From positions 3,286,001 through 3,350,000 of the forward strand of contig NC_009436.1 of assembly GCF_000016325.1 (NCBI RefSeq): DNA of 64,000 bases. Reading direction: 5' to 3'. The stretch's first letter is position 1. Each line of letters begins with the position of its first letter. The position numbers were made by a program, and so were the translations under genes. Below the pieces are notes generated by a model, which was not told where the DNA came from, did not search any database, and saw only the letters and a list, made by a program, of their open reading frames with translations. The DNA comes from Enterobacter sp. 638. Lineage in GTDB: Bacteria > Pseudomonadota > Gammaproteobacteria > Enterobacterales > Enterobacteriaceae. Positions 51,363 through 64,000 of the stretch are shown here, in pieces.

Positions 51363-52061
51363 ATGACTGATAACGCCGTACTCCAATTACGCGCCGAACG
51401 CCTGGCGCGTGCGACCCGTCCTTTTCTCGCTCGTGGCAACCGCGTTCGTCGCTGTCAGCGTTGCCTACTGCCGCTTAAACTTTGCCTGTGTGACACGCTG
51501 ACTCCCAGCCACGCCAAAAGCCGTTTTTGCCTGGTAATGTTTGATACTGAGCCGATGAAACCCAGCAATACTGGCCGGTTGATTGCCGATATCCTTCCGG
51601 ATACCGTCGCGTTTCAGTGGTCGCGAACCGATCCTCCTCAGGCACTTCTCGATTTGGTTGCAAATCCAGATTATCAACCGATGGTGGTGTTCCCCGCTTC
51701 TTACGCAGGGCCTGACAGGAAGGTGATGTCAACGCCAGCAACGGGAAAGCCTCCGCTGTTCATTATGCTGGATGGCACATGGACCGAAGCGCGGAAAATG
51801 TTCCGCAAGAGTCCGTATCTGGATGCACTCCCCGTGATCTCAGTCGATCTCTCCAGGGTGTCGGCCTACCGACTACGCGCGGCTCATGCTGAGGATCAAT
51901 ATTGCACGGCTGAAGTGGCTATCGCTCTGCTGGATCTTGCGGGCGATACCGTTGCGGCCAGCGCTTTGGGGAACCATTTTTCCTGTTTCCGTGAGCGCTA
52001 TCTGGCAGGAAAACCCAATCGTACGGGAAGCGTCACAGCAGAAGAGTCAGAAAGCGTTTAA
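51363..52061 (+). CDS. tapT: tRNA-uridine aminocarboxypropyltransferase TapT
   Basis: A DTW-domain protein of 232 residues: Cys cluster CQRCLLPLKLCLC near the N-terminus and LDGTWTEARKMFRKSP containing the DTW-equivalent DGTW motif. It transfers the aminocarboxypropyl group of SAM to U47 of tRNAs (acp3U). It is followed closely by patZ in the same direction (35 bases). Formerly yfiP. Confidence 0.93.
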   Translation: MTDNAVLQLRAERLARATRPFLARGNRVRRCQRCLLPLKLCLCDTLTPSHAKSRFCLVMFDTEPMKPSNTGRLIADILPDTVAFQWSRTDPPQALLDLVANPDYQPMVVFPASYAGPDRKVMSTPATGKPPLFIMLDGTWTEARKMFRKSPYLDALPVISVDLSRVSAYRLRAAHAEDQYCTAEVAIALLDLAGDTVAASALGNHFSCFRERYLAGKPNRTGSVTAEESESV

Positions 52062-52096
52062 AATCATCAGGTCACTCGTGCTTTCAGGAGACTTGT

Positions 52097-54760
52097 ATGA
52101 GCCAGCGAGGGCTAGAAGCGCTACTCCGTCCAAAATCGATTGCCGTTATTGGCGCATCCATGAAACCCGATCGTGCGGGATATTTAATGATGCGCAATCT
52201 GCTGGCCGGGGGTTTTAATGGCCCGGTGATGCCCGTTACGCCGGCATATAAAGCGGTTCAAGGTGTGCTTGCATGGCCCGATATAGACAGTCTACCTTTT
52301 GTGCCCGATCTTGCTGTGCTGTGTACGCATGCCAAACGCAACATCACGTTGCTGGAAGCGTTGGGTGAGAAAGGCTGTAAAACCTGCATCATTCTCTCTT
52401 CCCCGCCTGAACAGCAGGCAGAACTCATGGCCTGCGCCAGCCGTTACCAAATGCGCCTGCTGGGGCCAAACAGTCTGGGATTGCTGGCCCCCTGGCAGGG
52501 CTTAAACGCCAGTTTCTCTCCAGTCCCGATACGTAAAGGTAAGTTAGCGTTCATTTCTCAATCGGCAGCCGTTTCTAACACGATTCTCGATTGGGCCCAG
52601 CAGCGTGAAATGGGGTTTTCGTATTTTATCGCGCTGGGTGATAGCCTCGATATCGATGTGGACGAACTGCTGGATTTCCTCGCGCGTGACAGTAAAACCA
52701 GCGCCATACTTCTTTATCTGGAACATTTAAGCGACGCGCGACGCTTTGTCTCCGCTGCTCGCAGTGCCGCGCGTAACAAACCTATTCTGGTCATTAAAAG
52801 CGGTCGTAGCCCGGCAGCGCAGCGTCTGCTGCATTCCCATTCAGGTATGGATCCTGCGTGGGACGCCGCCATTCAGCGTGCCGGTCTGCTGCGTGTGCAG
52901 GATACTCACGAACTTTTCTCTGCCGTCGAGACGTTGAGCCATATGCGTCCGTTGCGTGGCGAAAGGCTGATGATCATCAGCAACGGTGCGGCTCCCGCTG
53001 CATTGGCGCTGGATGAGCTGTGGCTACGCAATGGAAAATTGGCCACGTTGAGTGAAGAGATGCTTGGCAAACTACGTGAAGTATTTCCGGACAGCGTGAC
53101 GCCTGGTAATCCACTCGATTTACGAGACGATGCAAGCAGCGAGCGTTATATCAAAGCCATTACATTACTGCTGGATAGTCAGGACTTTGATGCGCTGATG
53201 GTGATCCATTCCCCTAGCGCCGCTGCTCCAGGAAGCGAAAGCGCCAGAGCGTTAATCGATGCTGTCAAAAATCACCCACGCGGAAAATATGTCACTCTGC
53301 TAACCAACTGGTGCGGCGAGTTTTCCTCGCAAGAGGCACGGCGCTTATTCAGCGAAGCGGGACTCCCGACGTATCGCACGCCAGAAGGGACGATTACCGC
53401 TTTTATGCACATGGTTGAGTATCGTCGTAACCAAAAACAACTGCGTGAAACGCCCGCGTTACCTGACAATCTTACGGCAAACGCGACCGCGGCTCATAAT
53501 CTGTTGCGTTCGGCAATCGAAGACGGCGCACGTGCGCTTGATACGCATGAGGTCCAGCCGATCCTTGATGCCTACAGCATACACACTCTGTCGACCTGGA
53601 TTGCTGGGGATAGCGCCGAGGCTGTTCACATTGCCGAACAGATTGGTTATCCCGTTGCATTGAAACTGCGCTCCCCTGATATTCCGCATAAGTCGGATGT
53701 ACAAGGGGTGATGCTTTACCTGCGTACTGCAGCGGAAGTGCAACAGGCCGCTGAAGCGATTTTTGATCGCGTCAAAATGGCCTGGCCTCAGGCGAGGGTT
53801 CATGGGCTATTGGTACAAAGCATGGCTAATCGGGCCGGAGCGCAAGAACTGAGAGTTGTTGTCGAGCAGGATCCTGTATTTGGCCCGCTGATTATGTTGG
53901 GCGAAGGGGGCGTAGAGTGGCACCCAGAAGAACAGGCTGTCGTGGCATTGCCTCCGCTGAATATGAACCTGGCGCGCTATCTGGTAATACAGGCTATCAA
54001 GAGTAAAAAAATCCGTGGCCGCAGTGCTCTTCAGCCTCTTGATATTGCCGGGTTAAGCCAATTTTTAGTGCAAGTATCAAACCTGATTGTCGATTGTGCA
54101 GAAATACAGCGATTGGATATTCATCCGCTTTTGGCTTCAGGTAACGAGTTTACGGCTTTGGATGTGACGCTGGATATCGCTCCATTTGACGGCGACCGGG
54201 AGAATCGGCTGGCCATCCGTCCCTATCCTTTGCACCTGGAAGAGTGGGTTGAGTTAAAGAACGGGGAAAGCGTGCTATTTCGCCCTATCCTTCCTGAAGA
54301 CGAGCCGCAGCTGCGAGTATTTATCGAACAGGTCACTAAAGAAGATTTGTATTATCGTTACTTTAGCGAGATCAGCGAATTTACCCATGAAGATTTAGCC
54401 AATATGACCCAGATCGACTACGATCGGGAAATGGCTTTTGTGGCCGTTCGTCATCATGATAGCGGCGATGAGATCCTGGGCGTGACGCGCGCGATCTCCG
54501 ATCCTGACAATGTAGATGCGGAATTTGCGGTGCTTGTTCGGTCTGATCTGAAAGGTCTGGGTCTGGGACGGCGACTGCTAGAAAAACTGATCAGTTACAC
54601 CCGCGATCACGGATTGTTGTGCCTGAATGGCATTACGATGCCCCATAACCGCGGCATGATTACCCTGGCGCGTAAACTTGGATTTGACGTCGATATTCAG
54701 TTGGACGAAGGGATTGTTGCTTTGTCGCTTAGTCTGACACCGCCGTTGAGTCGGAAGTAA
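52097..54760 (+). CDS. patZ: Protein lysine acetyltransferase PatZ (Pka)
   Basis: The 887-residue fusion comprises an NDP-forming acyl-CoA-synthetase-like region (CoA-binding about 1-130, ligase domains to about 460, ATP-grasp about 490-700) and a C-terminal GNAT domain (about 725-880) with the acetyl-CoA loop GLGLGRRLLEKL. The synthetase part is catalytically inactive in known homologues and is thought to sense acetyl-CoA. It acetylates and inactivates acetyl-CoA synthetase among others. A GGAG site precedes the ATG. Confidence 0.96.
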   Translation: MSQRGLEALLRPKSIAVIGASMKPDRAGYLMMRNLLAGGFNGPVMPVTPAYKAVQGVLAWPDIDSLPFVPDLAVLCTHAKRNITLLEALGEKGCKTCIILSSPPEQQAELMACASRYQMRLLGPNSLGLLAPWQGLNASFSPVPIRKGKLAFISQSAAVSNTILDWAQQREMGFSYFIALGDSLDIDVDELLDFLARDSKTSAILLYLEHLSDARRFVSAARSAARNKPILVIKSGRSPAAQRLLHSHSGMDPAWDAAIQRAGLLRVQDTHELFSAVETLSHMRPLRGERLMIISNGAAPAALALDELWLRNGKLATLSEEMLGKLREVFPDSVTPGNPLDLRDDASSERYIKAITLLLDSQDFDALMVIHSPSAAAPGSESARALIDAVKNHPRGKYVTLLTNWCGEFSSQEARRLFSEAGLPTYRTPEGTITAFMHMVEYRRNQKQLRETPALPDNLTANATAAHNLLRSAIEDGARALDTHEVQPILDAYSIHTLSTWIAGDSAEAVHIAEQIGYPVALKLRSPDIPHKSDVQGVMLYLRTAAEVQQAAEAIFDRVKMAWPQARVHGLLVQSMANRAGAQELRVVVEQDPVFGPLIMLGEGGVEWHPEEQAVVALPPLNMNLARYLVIQAIKSKKIRGRSALQPLDIAGLSQFLVQVSNLIVDCAEIQRLDIHPLLASGNEFTALDVTLDIAPFDGDRENRLAIRPYPLHLEEWVELKNGESVLFRPILPEDEPQLRVFIEQVTKEDLYYRYFSEISEFTHEDLANMTQIDYDREMAFVAVRHHDSGDEILGVTRAISDPDNVDAEFAVLVRSDLKGLGLGRRLLEKLISYTRDHGLLCLNGITMPHNRGMITLARKLGFDVDIQLDEGIVALSLSLTPPLSRK

Positions 54761-54869
54761 GGTACTGGAAATGTTGACCACTTAGACTTTACTGGTGGTA
54801 TCATTGTCCGCTTATGTTGTCTGCAGATGTCAGATAACCCTTCAATGAACAGAGAAGATACGCACTGTG

Positions 54870-56225
54870 ATGTTGTCAAAATTTAAGCGCAATAAACATC
54901 AACAACACCTTGCTCAACTACCGAAGATTTCTCAGTCAGTTGATGATGTCGAGTTCTTTTATGCTCCCGCCCATTTTCGGGAGACGCTTCTGGAAAAGAT
55001 CGCGAGTGCCACTCAGCGTATTTGCATTGTGGCGCTTTATCTTGAACAGGATGAAGGCGGACGTGCCATTTTAAGCGCAGTCTATGAGGCGAAACGGCAG
55101 CGCCCGGAACTTGACGTTCGCATCTTAGTTGACTGGCATCGCGCACAACGAGGCCGGATTGGCGCCGCTGCATCAAACACCAATGCAGACTGGTACTGCC
55201 GCATGGCTCAGGAAAATCCAGGTGTAGACGTGCGTGTCTATGGCGTACCGGTCAATACACGTGAAGCGCTTGGTGTTCTGCATTTCAAAGGCTTCATCAT
55301 TGATGACTGTGTCCTTTACAGCGGCGCAAGCATTAATGACGTTTATCTGCACCAGCTTGATAAATATCGTTATGATCGCTACCACCTTATTCGCAATAAA
55401 CAGATGACGGACATCATGTTTAACTGGGTTGATCAAAACCTGGTACATGGTCGTGGTGTAAATCGCCTTGATGATCCTAATCGTCCAAAGAGCCCAGAAA
55501 TCAAAAATGACATCCGCCTTTTCCGTCAGGAATTACGCGATGCGGTTTATCATTTTCATGGCGATGCGGATAATGAACAGCTTTCTGTTACGCCATTGGT
55601 CGGTTTGGGTAAATCCAGCTTGCTGAACAAGACCATCTATCATTTGATGCCGTGTACCGAGCAAAAATTGACGATCTGTACGCCGTATTTCAATTTACCT
55701 GCCATCCTGGTTCGCAACATTATTCAACTGCTGCGTGATGGTAAAAAAGTCGAAATTATCGTCGGTGATAAGACTGCAAATGATTTCTTTATCCCAGAAG
55801 ATCAGCCATTTAAAATTATTGGCGCTCTGCCTTATCTCTATGAAATTAACCTGCGTCGATTCTTGAGCCGTCTGCAATATTACGTCAATACCGATCAGCT
55901 CATCGTTCGTCTCTGGAAGGATGATGACAACAGCTATCATCTGAAAGGTATGTGGGTGGACGATAACTGGATGCTTCTGACAGGGAATAATTTAAACCCA
56001 CGCGCATGGCGTCTGGATCTTGAAAACGCGATCCTGATTCACGATCCGCGGCACGAACTTTCTGCACAGCGTGAACGTGAACTCGAATTGATCCGTACCC
56101 ACACACTCACTGTTCGTCACTATCGCGACCTGCAGAGTATTGCAGACTATCCGGTGAAAGTGCGTAAGCTCATCCGCCGTTTACGCCGGATACGTATTGA
56201 TCGCCTGATTAGCCGCATTTTGTAA
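54870..56225 (+). CDS. pssA: CDP-diacylglycerol-serine O-phosphatidyltransferase
   Basis: A phospholipase-D-superfamily protein of 451 residues with two HxK motifs (VLHFKGFIIDD and YHLKGMWVDD) and a highly basic C-terminus (VRKLIRRLRRIRIDRL) for membrane contact. It makes phosphatidylserine, the precursor of phosphatidylethanolamine. The ATG at 54870 gives the E. coli length; the preceding GTG at 54867 is in frame but not needed. Confidence 0.97.
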   Translation: MLSKFKRNKHQQHLAQLPKISQSVDDVEFFYAPAHFRETLLEKIASATQRICIVALYLEQDEGGRAILSAVYEAKRQRPELDVRILVDWHRAQRGRIGAAASNTNADWYCRMAQENPGVDVRVYGVPVNTREALGVLHFKGFIIDDCVLYSGASINDVYLHQLDKYRYDRYHLIRNKQMTDIMFNWVDQNLVHGRGVNRLDDPNRPKSPEIKNDIRLFRQELRDAVYHFHGDADNEQLSVTPLVGLGKSSLLNKTIYHLMPCTEQKLTICTPYFNLPAILVRNIIQLLRDGKKVEIIVGDKTANDFFIPEDQPFKIIGALPYLYEINLRRFLSRLQYYVNTDQLIVRLWKDDDNSYHLKGMWVDDNWMLLTGNNLNPRAWRLDLENAILIHDPRHELSAQRERELELIRTHTLTVRHYRDLQSIADYPVKVRKLIRRLRRIRIDRLISRIL

Positions 56226-56230
56226 TGCCT

Positions 56231-56258
56231 AAGCCCTGTCTTCGACAGGGCTTTTTTT
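56231..56258 (+). terminator. pssA terminator
   Basis: AAGCCCTGTC TTC GACAGGGCTT followed by TTTTT, six bases after the pssA stop: a strong intrinsic terminator. yfiM begins eleven bases later, so it likely relies on read-through or its own promoter. Confidence 0.9.
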
Positions 56259-56268
56259 GGAGTTCACG

Positions 56269-56592
56269 ATGCGCTTCCCTTTCCTCTTTAGCCTTCTTCT
56301 ACTTTCTGGCTGTAGCCATATGGCCAACGATCGCTGGCAGGGCCAGGATAAAGCCCAGCATTTTATAGCCTCAGCAATGCTATCTGCAGCAGGAAATGAA
56401 TACGCTCAACATCAGGGTTATAGCCGTGATCGCAGCGCTGTTTATGGACTTATGTTTTCAGTAAGCCTAGGGGCTACAAAGGAATTGTGGGATAGCCGCC
56501 CTGCAGGGAGCGGCTGGAGCGGGAAGGACTTTGCATGGGATGTTGCAGGTGCTACTGCGGGGTATTCATTGTGGCAGCTTGCCCATTATTAA
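56269..56592 (+). CDS. yfiM: Putative lipoprotein YfiM
   Basis: The protein has 107 residues with a short signal and lipobox LLLSGC at about residues 10-15, then a mature part with [20 protein letters not shown] and [14 protein letters not shown], small-residue-rich segments that suggest membrane association. Function is unknown. The ATG at 56269 has GGAG upstream; an in-frame start at 56257 lies in the terminator T-tract. In K-12 kgtP follows; here the rrn operon follows directly. Confidence 0.92.
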   Translation: MRFPFLFSLLLLSGCSHMANDRWQGQDKAQHFIASAMLSAAGNEYAQHQGYSRDRSAVYGLMFSVSLGATKELWDSRPAGSGWSGKDFAWDVAGATAGYSLWQLAHY

Positions 56593-56705
56593 GCCGACTC
56601 CTTCCCATCTTTCACACGACTGTATCACCGAGGTAATAAACATCTGGACTTCTTACCAGCCTGGCTTATTTTCTGCGCAGTTCACCCGAAAAACACAAGC
56701 AAAAA

Positions 56706-56728
56706 ACCCCGGACCTTGCGGACCGGGG
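56706..56728 (-). terminator. rrn operon terminator
   Basis: On the minus strand CCCCGGTCCG and a GGTCCGGGG arm form a stem followed by TTTTTT, just downstream of 5S rRNA. Confidence 0.85.
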
Positions 56729-56741
56729 TTCTTCTTTATTG

Positions 56742-56861
56742 ATGCCTGGCAGTTCCCTACTCTCACATGGGGAGACCCCACACTACCATCGGCGCTACGG
56801 CGTTTCACTTCTGAGTTCGGCATGGGGTCAGGTGGGACCACCGCGCTAAAGCCGCCAGGCA
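56742..56861 (-). rRNA. rrf: 5S ribosomal RNA
   Basis: Read on the minus strand, 120 nt begin TGCCTGGCGGC and end GAACTGCCAGGCAT, with the conserved CCGAACTCAGAAGTGAAACG loop. This is a complete enterobacterial 5S gene. Confidence 0.97.
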
Positions 56862-56954
56862 AATTCTGTTATCAACATGCATCTCTGCACATCAATTAAT
56901 CTGTTATCAAGCTGAATATCGTGTCTCTTTCCGCCAAAACAGCTTCGGCGTTGT

Positions 56955-59864
<2,910 letters not shown>

Positions 59865-59994
59865 TCACAACCCGAAGATGTTTCGTAAAACACCCGCAGT
59901 GTTGCGAAAATTTGAGAGACTCGAACACACCGCTTATCTGCTCTTATTACGGAGAGCAGACACAGTGTGTCGTTTCAATTTTCAGCTTGATCCA

Positions 59995-60010
59995 GATTTT
60001 TAAAGAGCAA
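59995..60010 (-). promoter_or_regulatory. boxA in the tRNA-23S spacer
   Basis: TTGCTCTTTAAAAATC on the minus strand is the spacer boxA used for Nus-factor antitermination before 23S. Confidence 0.75.
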
Positions 60011-60095
60011 ATATCTCAAACATGACTGACTGTTTACACAGCGCAATCAGCTTTGAGATACAGAGGTCGGCGACTTTCACTCACAAACCAGCAAG

Positions 60096-60171
60096 TGGCG
60101 TCCCCTAGGGGATTCGAACCCCTGTTACCGCCGTGAAAGGGCGGTGTCCTGGGCCTCTAGACGAAGGGGAC
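60096..60171 (-). tRNA. gltW: tRNA-Glu (anticodon UUC)
   Basis: 76 nt on the minus strand, from GTCCCCTTCGTCTAGAGG to GACGCCA with an encoded CCA. The anticodon loop is CCTTTCACG (UUC) and the T arm is GGTTCGAATCC. It is the spacer tRNA expected in an rrnG-type operon. Confidence 0.97.
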
Positions 60172-60255
60172 ACTGAAGTCTCAATCGCAAGACGCCTTGC
60201 TATTTACTTTTCATCAGACAATCTGTGTGGACACTACAAAGGCAGGTTCTTTAGG

Positions 60256-61795
<1,540 letters not shown>

Positions 61796-61928
61796 AAGTT
61801 TGATGCTCGTGAATTAAACTTCGTAATGAATTACGTATGTTCACTCAGAGACTTTGGTATTCATTTAGCGTCTTGCGACGTTTAGAATCCATGTCACTTT
61901 GAGTGCCCACACAGATTGTCTGATAAAT

Positions 61929-61940
61929 TGTTAAAGAGCA
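61929..61940 (-). promoter_or_regulatory. rrn leader boxA
   Basis: TGCTCTTTAACA on the minus strand is the canonical boxA, about 130 bases before the 16S 5' end, for NusB/NusE/SuhB-dependent antitermination. Confidence 0.88.
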
Positions 61941-61978
61941 GTGCAACGCGGCTTTCGCTCACCGTTGCGAGGTCCCGT

Positions 61979-62006
61979 ATAATACGTTTTCCTCATTCAG
62001 AGTCAA
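61979..62006 (-). promoter_or_regulatory. rrn promoter P2
   Basis: On the minus strand TTGACT, 16 bases, TATTAT, the standard enterobacterial P2. Confidence 0.88.
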
Positions 62007-62098
62007 GCGTTTATTTTCGCTTTTCTCTGCCGGCGTTCATCGCTGAACCCCGCTGACCCGGCGGCTTGTGTTCCGTTGTTCCGTGTCAGTGGAGGCGC

Positions 62099-62126
62099 AT
62101 TATAGGGAGTTATTCCGAGGCCGCAA
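62099..62126 (-). promoter_or_regulatory. rrn promoter P1
   Basis: On the minus strand TATAAT preceded by CGGAATAACTCCC, followed by GCGCC, as in E. coli rrn P1. The -35 position reads TTGCGG with a 16-base spacer rather than TTGTCA. An AT-rich UP element lies upstream (62127-62152). Confidence 0.88.
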
Positions 62127-62211
62127 GTATAAAGTGAAAATTTTTTATCAAGCGCCTACTTTCCAGGCGATTTGCTTTTTAAATAAACGACACGGCTTAA
62201 TTACCAAACAA

Positions 62212-62236
62212 AAACGAGCCCCGAGGGGCCCGTTTT
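62212..62236 (-). terminator. clpB terminator
   Basis: AAACGGGCCCC TCG GGGGCTCGTTTTT on the minus strand, just after the clpB stop. Confidence 0.85.
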
Positions 62237-62249
62237 ACTGTTTTACGTC

Positions 62250-64000
62250 TTACTGTACTGCGACGATTCGGTCTTCGTTCACTTCCAGACGAATGATTTT
62301 CCCCGGAACCAGTTCCCCGGACAGGAGCTGTTGTGCCAATGGGTTTTCAATCTGCTGCTGGATAGCCCGTTTCAAAGGTCGAGCGCCATACACCGGATCG
62401 TAACCATTTTCGCTAAGCAGCTTCAGCGCATCGTCAGAAATGTGGATTTCATAGCCACGGTCTTCAAGACGTTTATATAAACGTTGCAACTGAATCTGAG
62501 CAATAGAAGCAATGTGTTTCTCACCCAGAGGGTGGAAGACCACGACTTCATCTATACGGTTAATGAATTCTGGACGGAAGCTGTGGCTCACAACGCCCAT
62601 TACCAGATCTTTCATATGGCCGTAATCAAGTTCGCCAAATCGTTCCTGAATCAAATCAGAACCCAGGTTCGAAGTCATAATGATAACCGTATTACGGAAA
62701 TCGACAGTTCTCCCCTGCCCATCCGTCAGTCGACCATCGTCCAATACCTGCAACAGGATATTGAAGACATCCGGATGAGCCTTTTCCACTTCATCCAGCA
62801 GGATGACGGAATAAGGACGACGGCGCACAGCTTCTGTCAGATAGCCGCCTTCTTCATAACCCACATATCCCGGAGGCGCCCCGACCAAACGCGAGACGGA
62901 ATGTTTCTCCATAAACTCCGACATGTCGATACGTACCATCGCGTCATCGCTATCAAACATAAAGTTCGCCAGCGCTTTACACAGTTCCGTTTTACCTACA
63001 CCCGTAGGCCCAAGGAACAGGAACGAACCAATAGGACGATTTGGGTCAGACAACCCCGCGCGGCTACGGCGAATGGCATTCGATACTGCTTCGACAGCTT
63101 CATTCTGACCAATCACGCGATGATGGAGATCATGCTCCATACGCAGCAGTTTATCGCGTTCACCTTCGAGCATGCGCGCGACAGGAATACCGGTCCAACG
63201 CGCCAGCACATCGGCAATTTCGACATCGGTCACTTTGTTACGCAGCAGCCGCATCGTCTTACCTTCAGACTGCATGGCAAACTCGAGCTGTTTTTCCAGC
63301 TCAGGAATTTTGCCGTACTGCAGCTCTGACATCCGTCCCAGATCGCCTACGCGACGAGCCTGTTCAATTGCAATTTTCGCCTGCTCAAGTTCGGCCTTGA
63401 TAGTCTGCGTCCCGGAAAGTGACGCTTTCTCAGCTTTCCACTCCTCTTCTAACTCGGAATACTGGCGCTCTTTGTCGTCCAGCTCCTCATTAAGCATATC
63501 AAGGCGTTTTTTACTCGCTTCATCAGACTCTTTCTTCAGCGCCTGCTGTTCCAGCTTGAGCTGAATGATTCGACGCTCCAGCCTGTCGAGCTCTTCCGGT
63601 TTCGAGTCTATCTGCATACGAATGCTGGATGCGGCTTCATCAATCAGGTCGATGGCTTTATCAGGCAGTTGTCTGTCGGCAATATAGCGATGCGACAACG
63701 TTGCCGCCGCGACAATCGCCGGGTCAGTAATTTGCACATGATGGTGCAGCTCATAGCGCTCTTTCAGGCCACGTAAAATAGCAATGGTGTCTTCAACTGT
63801 CGGCTCGGCGACAAACACTTTCTGGAAACGACGCTCAAGCGCAGCATCTTTCTCTATATACTGTCGGTACTCGTCAAGCGTGGTGGCACCCACGCAGTGC
63901 AATTCACCGCGTGCCAGAGCAGGTTTGAGCATATTGCCCGCATCCATAGCGCCATCGGCTTTACCTGCCCCGACCATGGTGTGTAATTCATCGATGAACA
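62250..64000 (-). CDS. clpB: Disaggregase ClpB, C-terminal part (5' end outside window)
   Basis: The last 583 or so codons. Visible are the end of the first AAA+ domain ([21 protein letters not shown]..., arginine-finger LERRFQKV), the coiled-coil middle domain (about the stretch with [18 protein letters not shown] and [18 protein letters not shown]) and the second AAA+ domain ([29 protein letters not shown]). It resolves protein aggregates with DnaK. The frame is open to the window edge. Confidence 0.98.
   Translation of the reverse strand, partial: FIDELHTMVGAGKADGAMDAGNMLKPALARGELHCVGATTLDEYRQYIEKDAALERRFQKVFVAEPTVEDTIAILRGLKERYELHHHVQITDPAIVAAATLSHRYIADRQLPDKAIDLIDEAASSIRMQIDSKPEELDRLERRIIQLKLEQQALKKESDEASKKRLDMLNEELDDKERQYSELEEEWKAEKASLSGTQTIKAELEQAKIAIEQARRVGDLGRMSELQYGKIPELEKQLEFAMQSEGKTMRLLRNKVTDVEIADVLARWTGIPVARMLEGERDKLLRMEHDLHHRVIGQNEAVEAVSNAIRRSRAGLSDPNRPIGSFLFLGPTGVGKTELCKALANFMFDSDDAMVRIDMSEFMEKHSVSRLVGAPPGYVGYEEGGYLTEAVRRRPYSVILLDEVEKAHPDVFNILLQVLDDGRLTDGQGRTVDFRNTVIIMTSNLGSDLIQERFGELDYGHMKDLVMGVVSHSFRPEFINRIDEVVVFHPLGEKHIASIAQIQLQRLYKRLEDRGYEIHISDDALKLLSENGYDPVYGARPLKRAIQQQIENPLAQQLLSGELVPGKIIRLEVNEDRIVAVQ

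Larger units (their letters stand above)
61796..62249. other. rrn leader/promoter region and gap to clpB
   Basis: No gene. From the 16S side: leader with boxA, P2, P1, an AT-rich UP element, then the clpB terminator. A few small reading frames here have no support. Confidence 0.75.

Overview
This is a 64 kb stretch of core chromosome from a gamma-proteobacterium of the family Enterobacteriaceae. Nearly every gene has a close Escherichia coli K-12 counterpart in the same order (K-12 segment sseA ... clpB). The differences from K-12 (a GH4 glycosidase and RpiR regulator around sseA, a ZevAB-like pair, murPQ beside yfhH, ERIC repeats) and the 16S variable loops point to the Enterobacter/Leclercia/Lelliottia side of the family. 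I do not assign a genus.

Layout. 1-2.0 kb: 3' end of a GH4 phospho-glycosidase, sseA and an RpiR regulator. 2.1-10.2 kb (minus): sseB, pepB and the full isc iron-sulfur operon (iscR S U A, hscB A, fdx, iscX), with two adjoining IscR operators and an ERIC element between iscA and hscB. 10.2-16.7 kb: trmJ, suhB (boxA in its leader), a two-gene metal transport locus, csiE, hcaT, yphA. 16.7-28 kb: glyA, hmp, glnB, glrR-qseG-glrK, the small RNA GlmY with a sigma-54 promoter and GlrR sites, and purL. 28-34.4 kb: mltF, tadA, pgpC, murP-murQ divergent from yfhH, yfhL. 34.4-44 kb (minus): acpS, pdxJ, recO, an ERIC element, era, rnc, lepB, lepA, then rseC-rseB-rseA-rpoE with a short leader peptide. 44-56.6 kb: nadB, trmN6, srmB, grcA, ung, yfiF, trxC, tapT, patZ, pssA, yfiM. 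56.7-62.1 kb (minus): an rrn operon (16S, tRNA-Glu, 23S, 5S) with leader boxA and P1/P2 promoters. 62.2-64 kb: 3' part of clpB.

How the parts connect. The isc operon matures Fe-S proteins and is repressed by its own product IscR; hmp is the NO-detoxifying enzyme under a clear NsrR operator. GlrK/GlrR drives glmY. SuhB is a Nus-complex partner in rRNA antitermination, and boxA elements lie both in the suhB leader and in the rrn operon here. The rpoE-rseABC module carries a textbook sigma-E autoregulatory promoter.

I found no prophage, CRISPR array, defence island, insertion sequence or toxin-antitoxin pair, and no convincing unknown system. The points most worth following are regulatory and architectural: two ERIC insertions inside essential operons, the rseD-like leader, murPQ linked to yfhH, the repeat-expanded YfiF N-terminus, and the sseA/RpiR/GH4 locus. 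Statements about K-12 gene order, family functions and homologue lengths are from general knowledge, not from a search.
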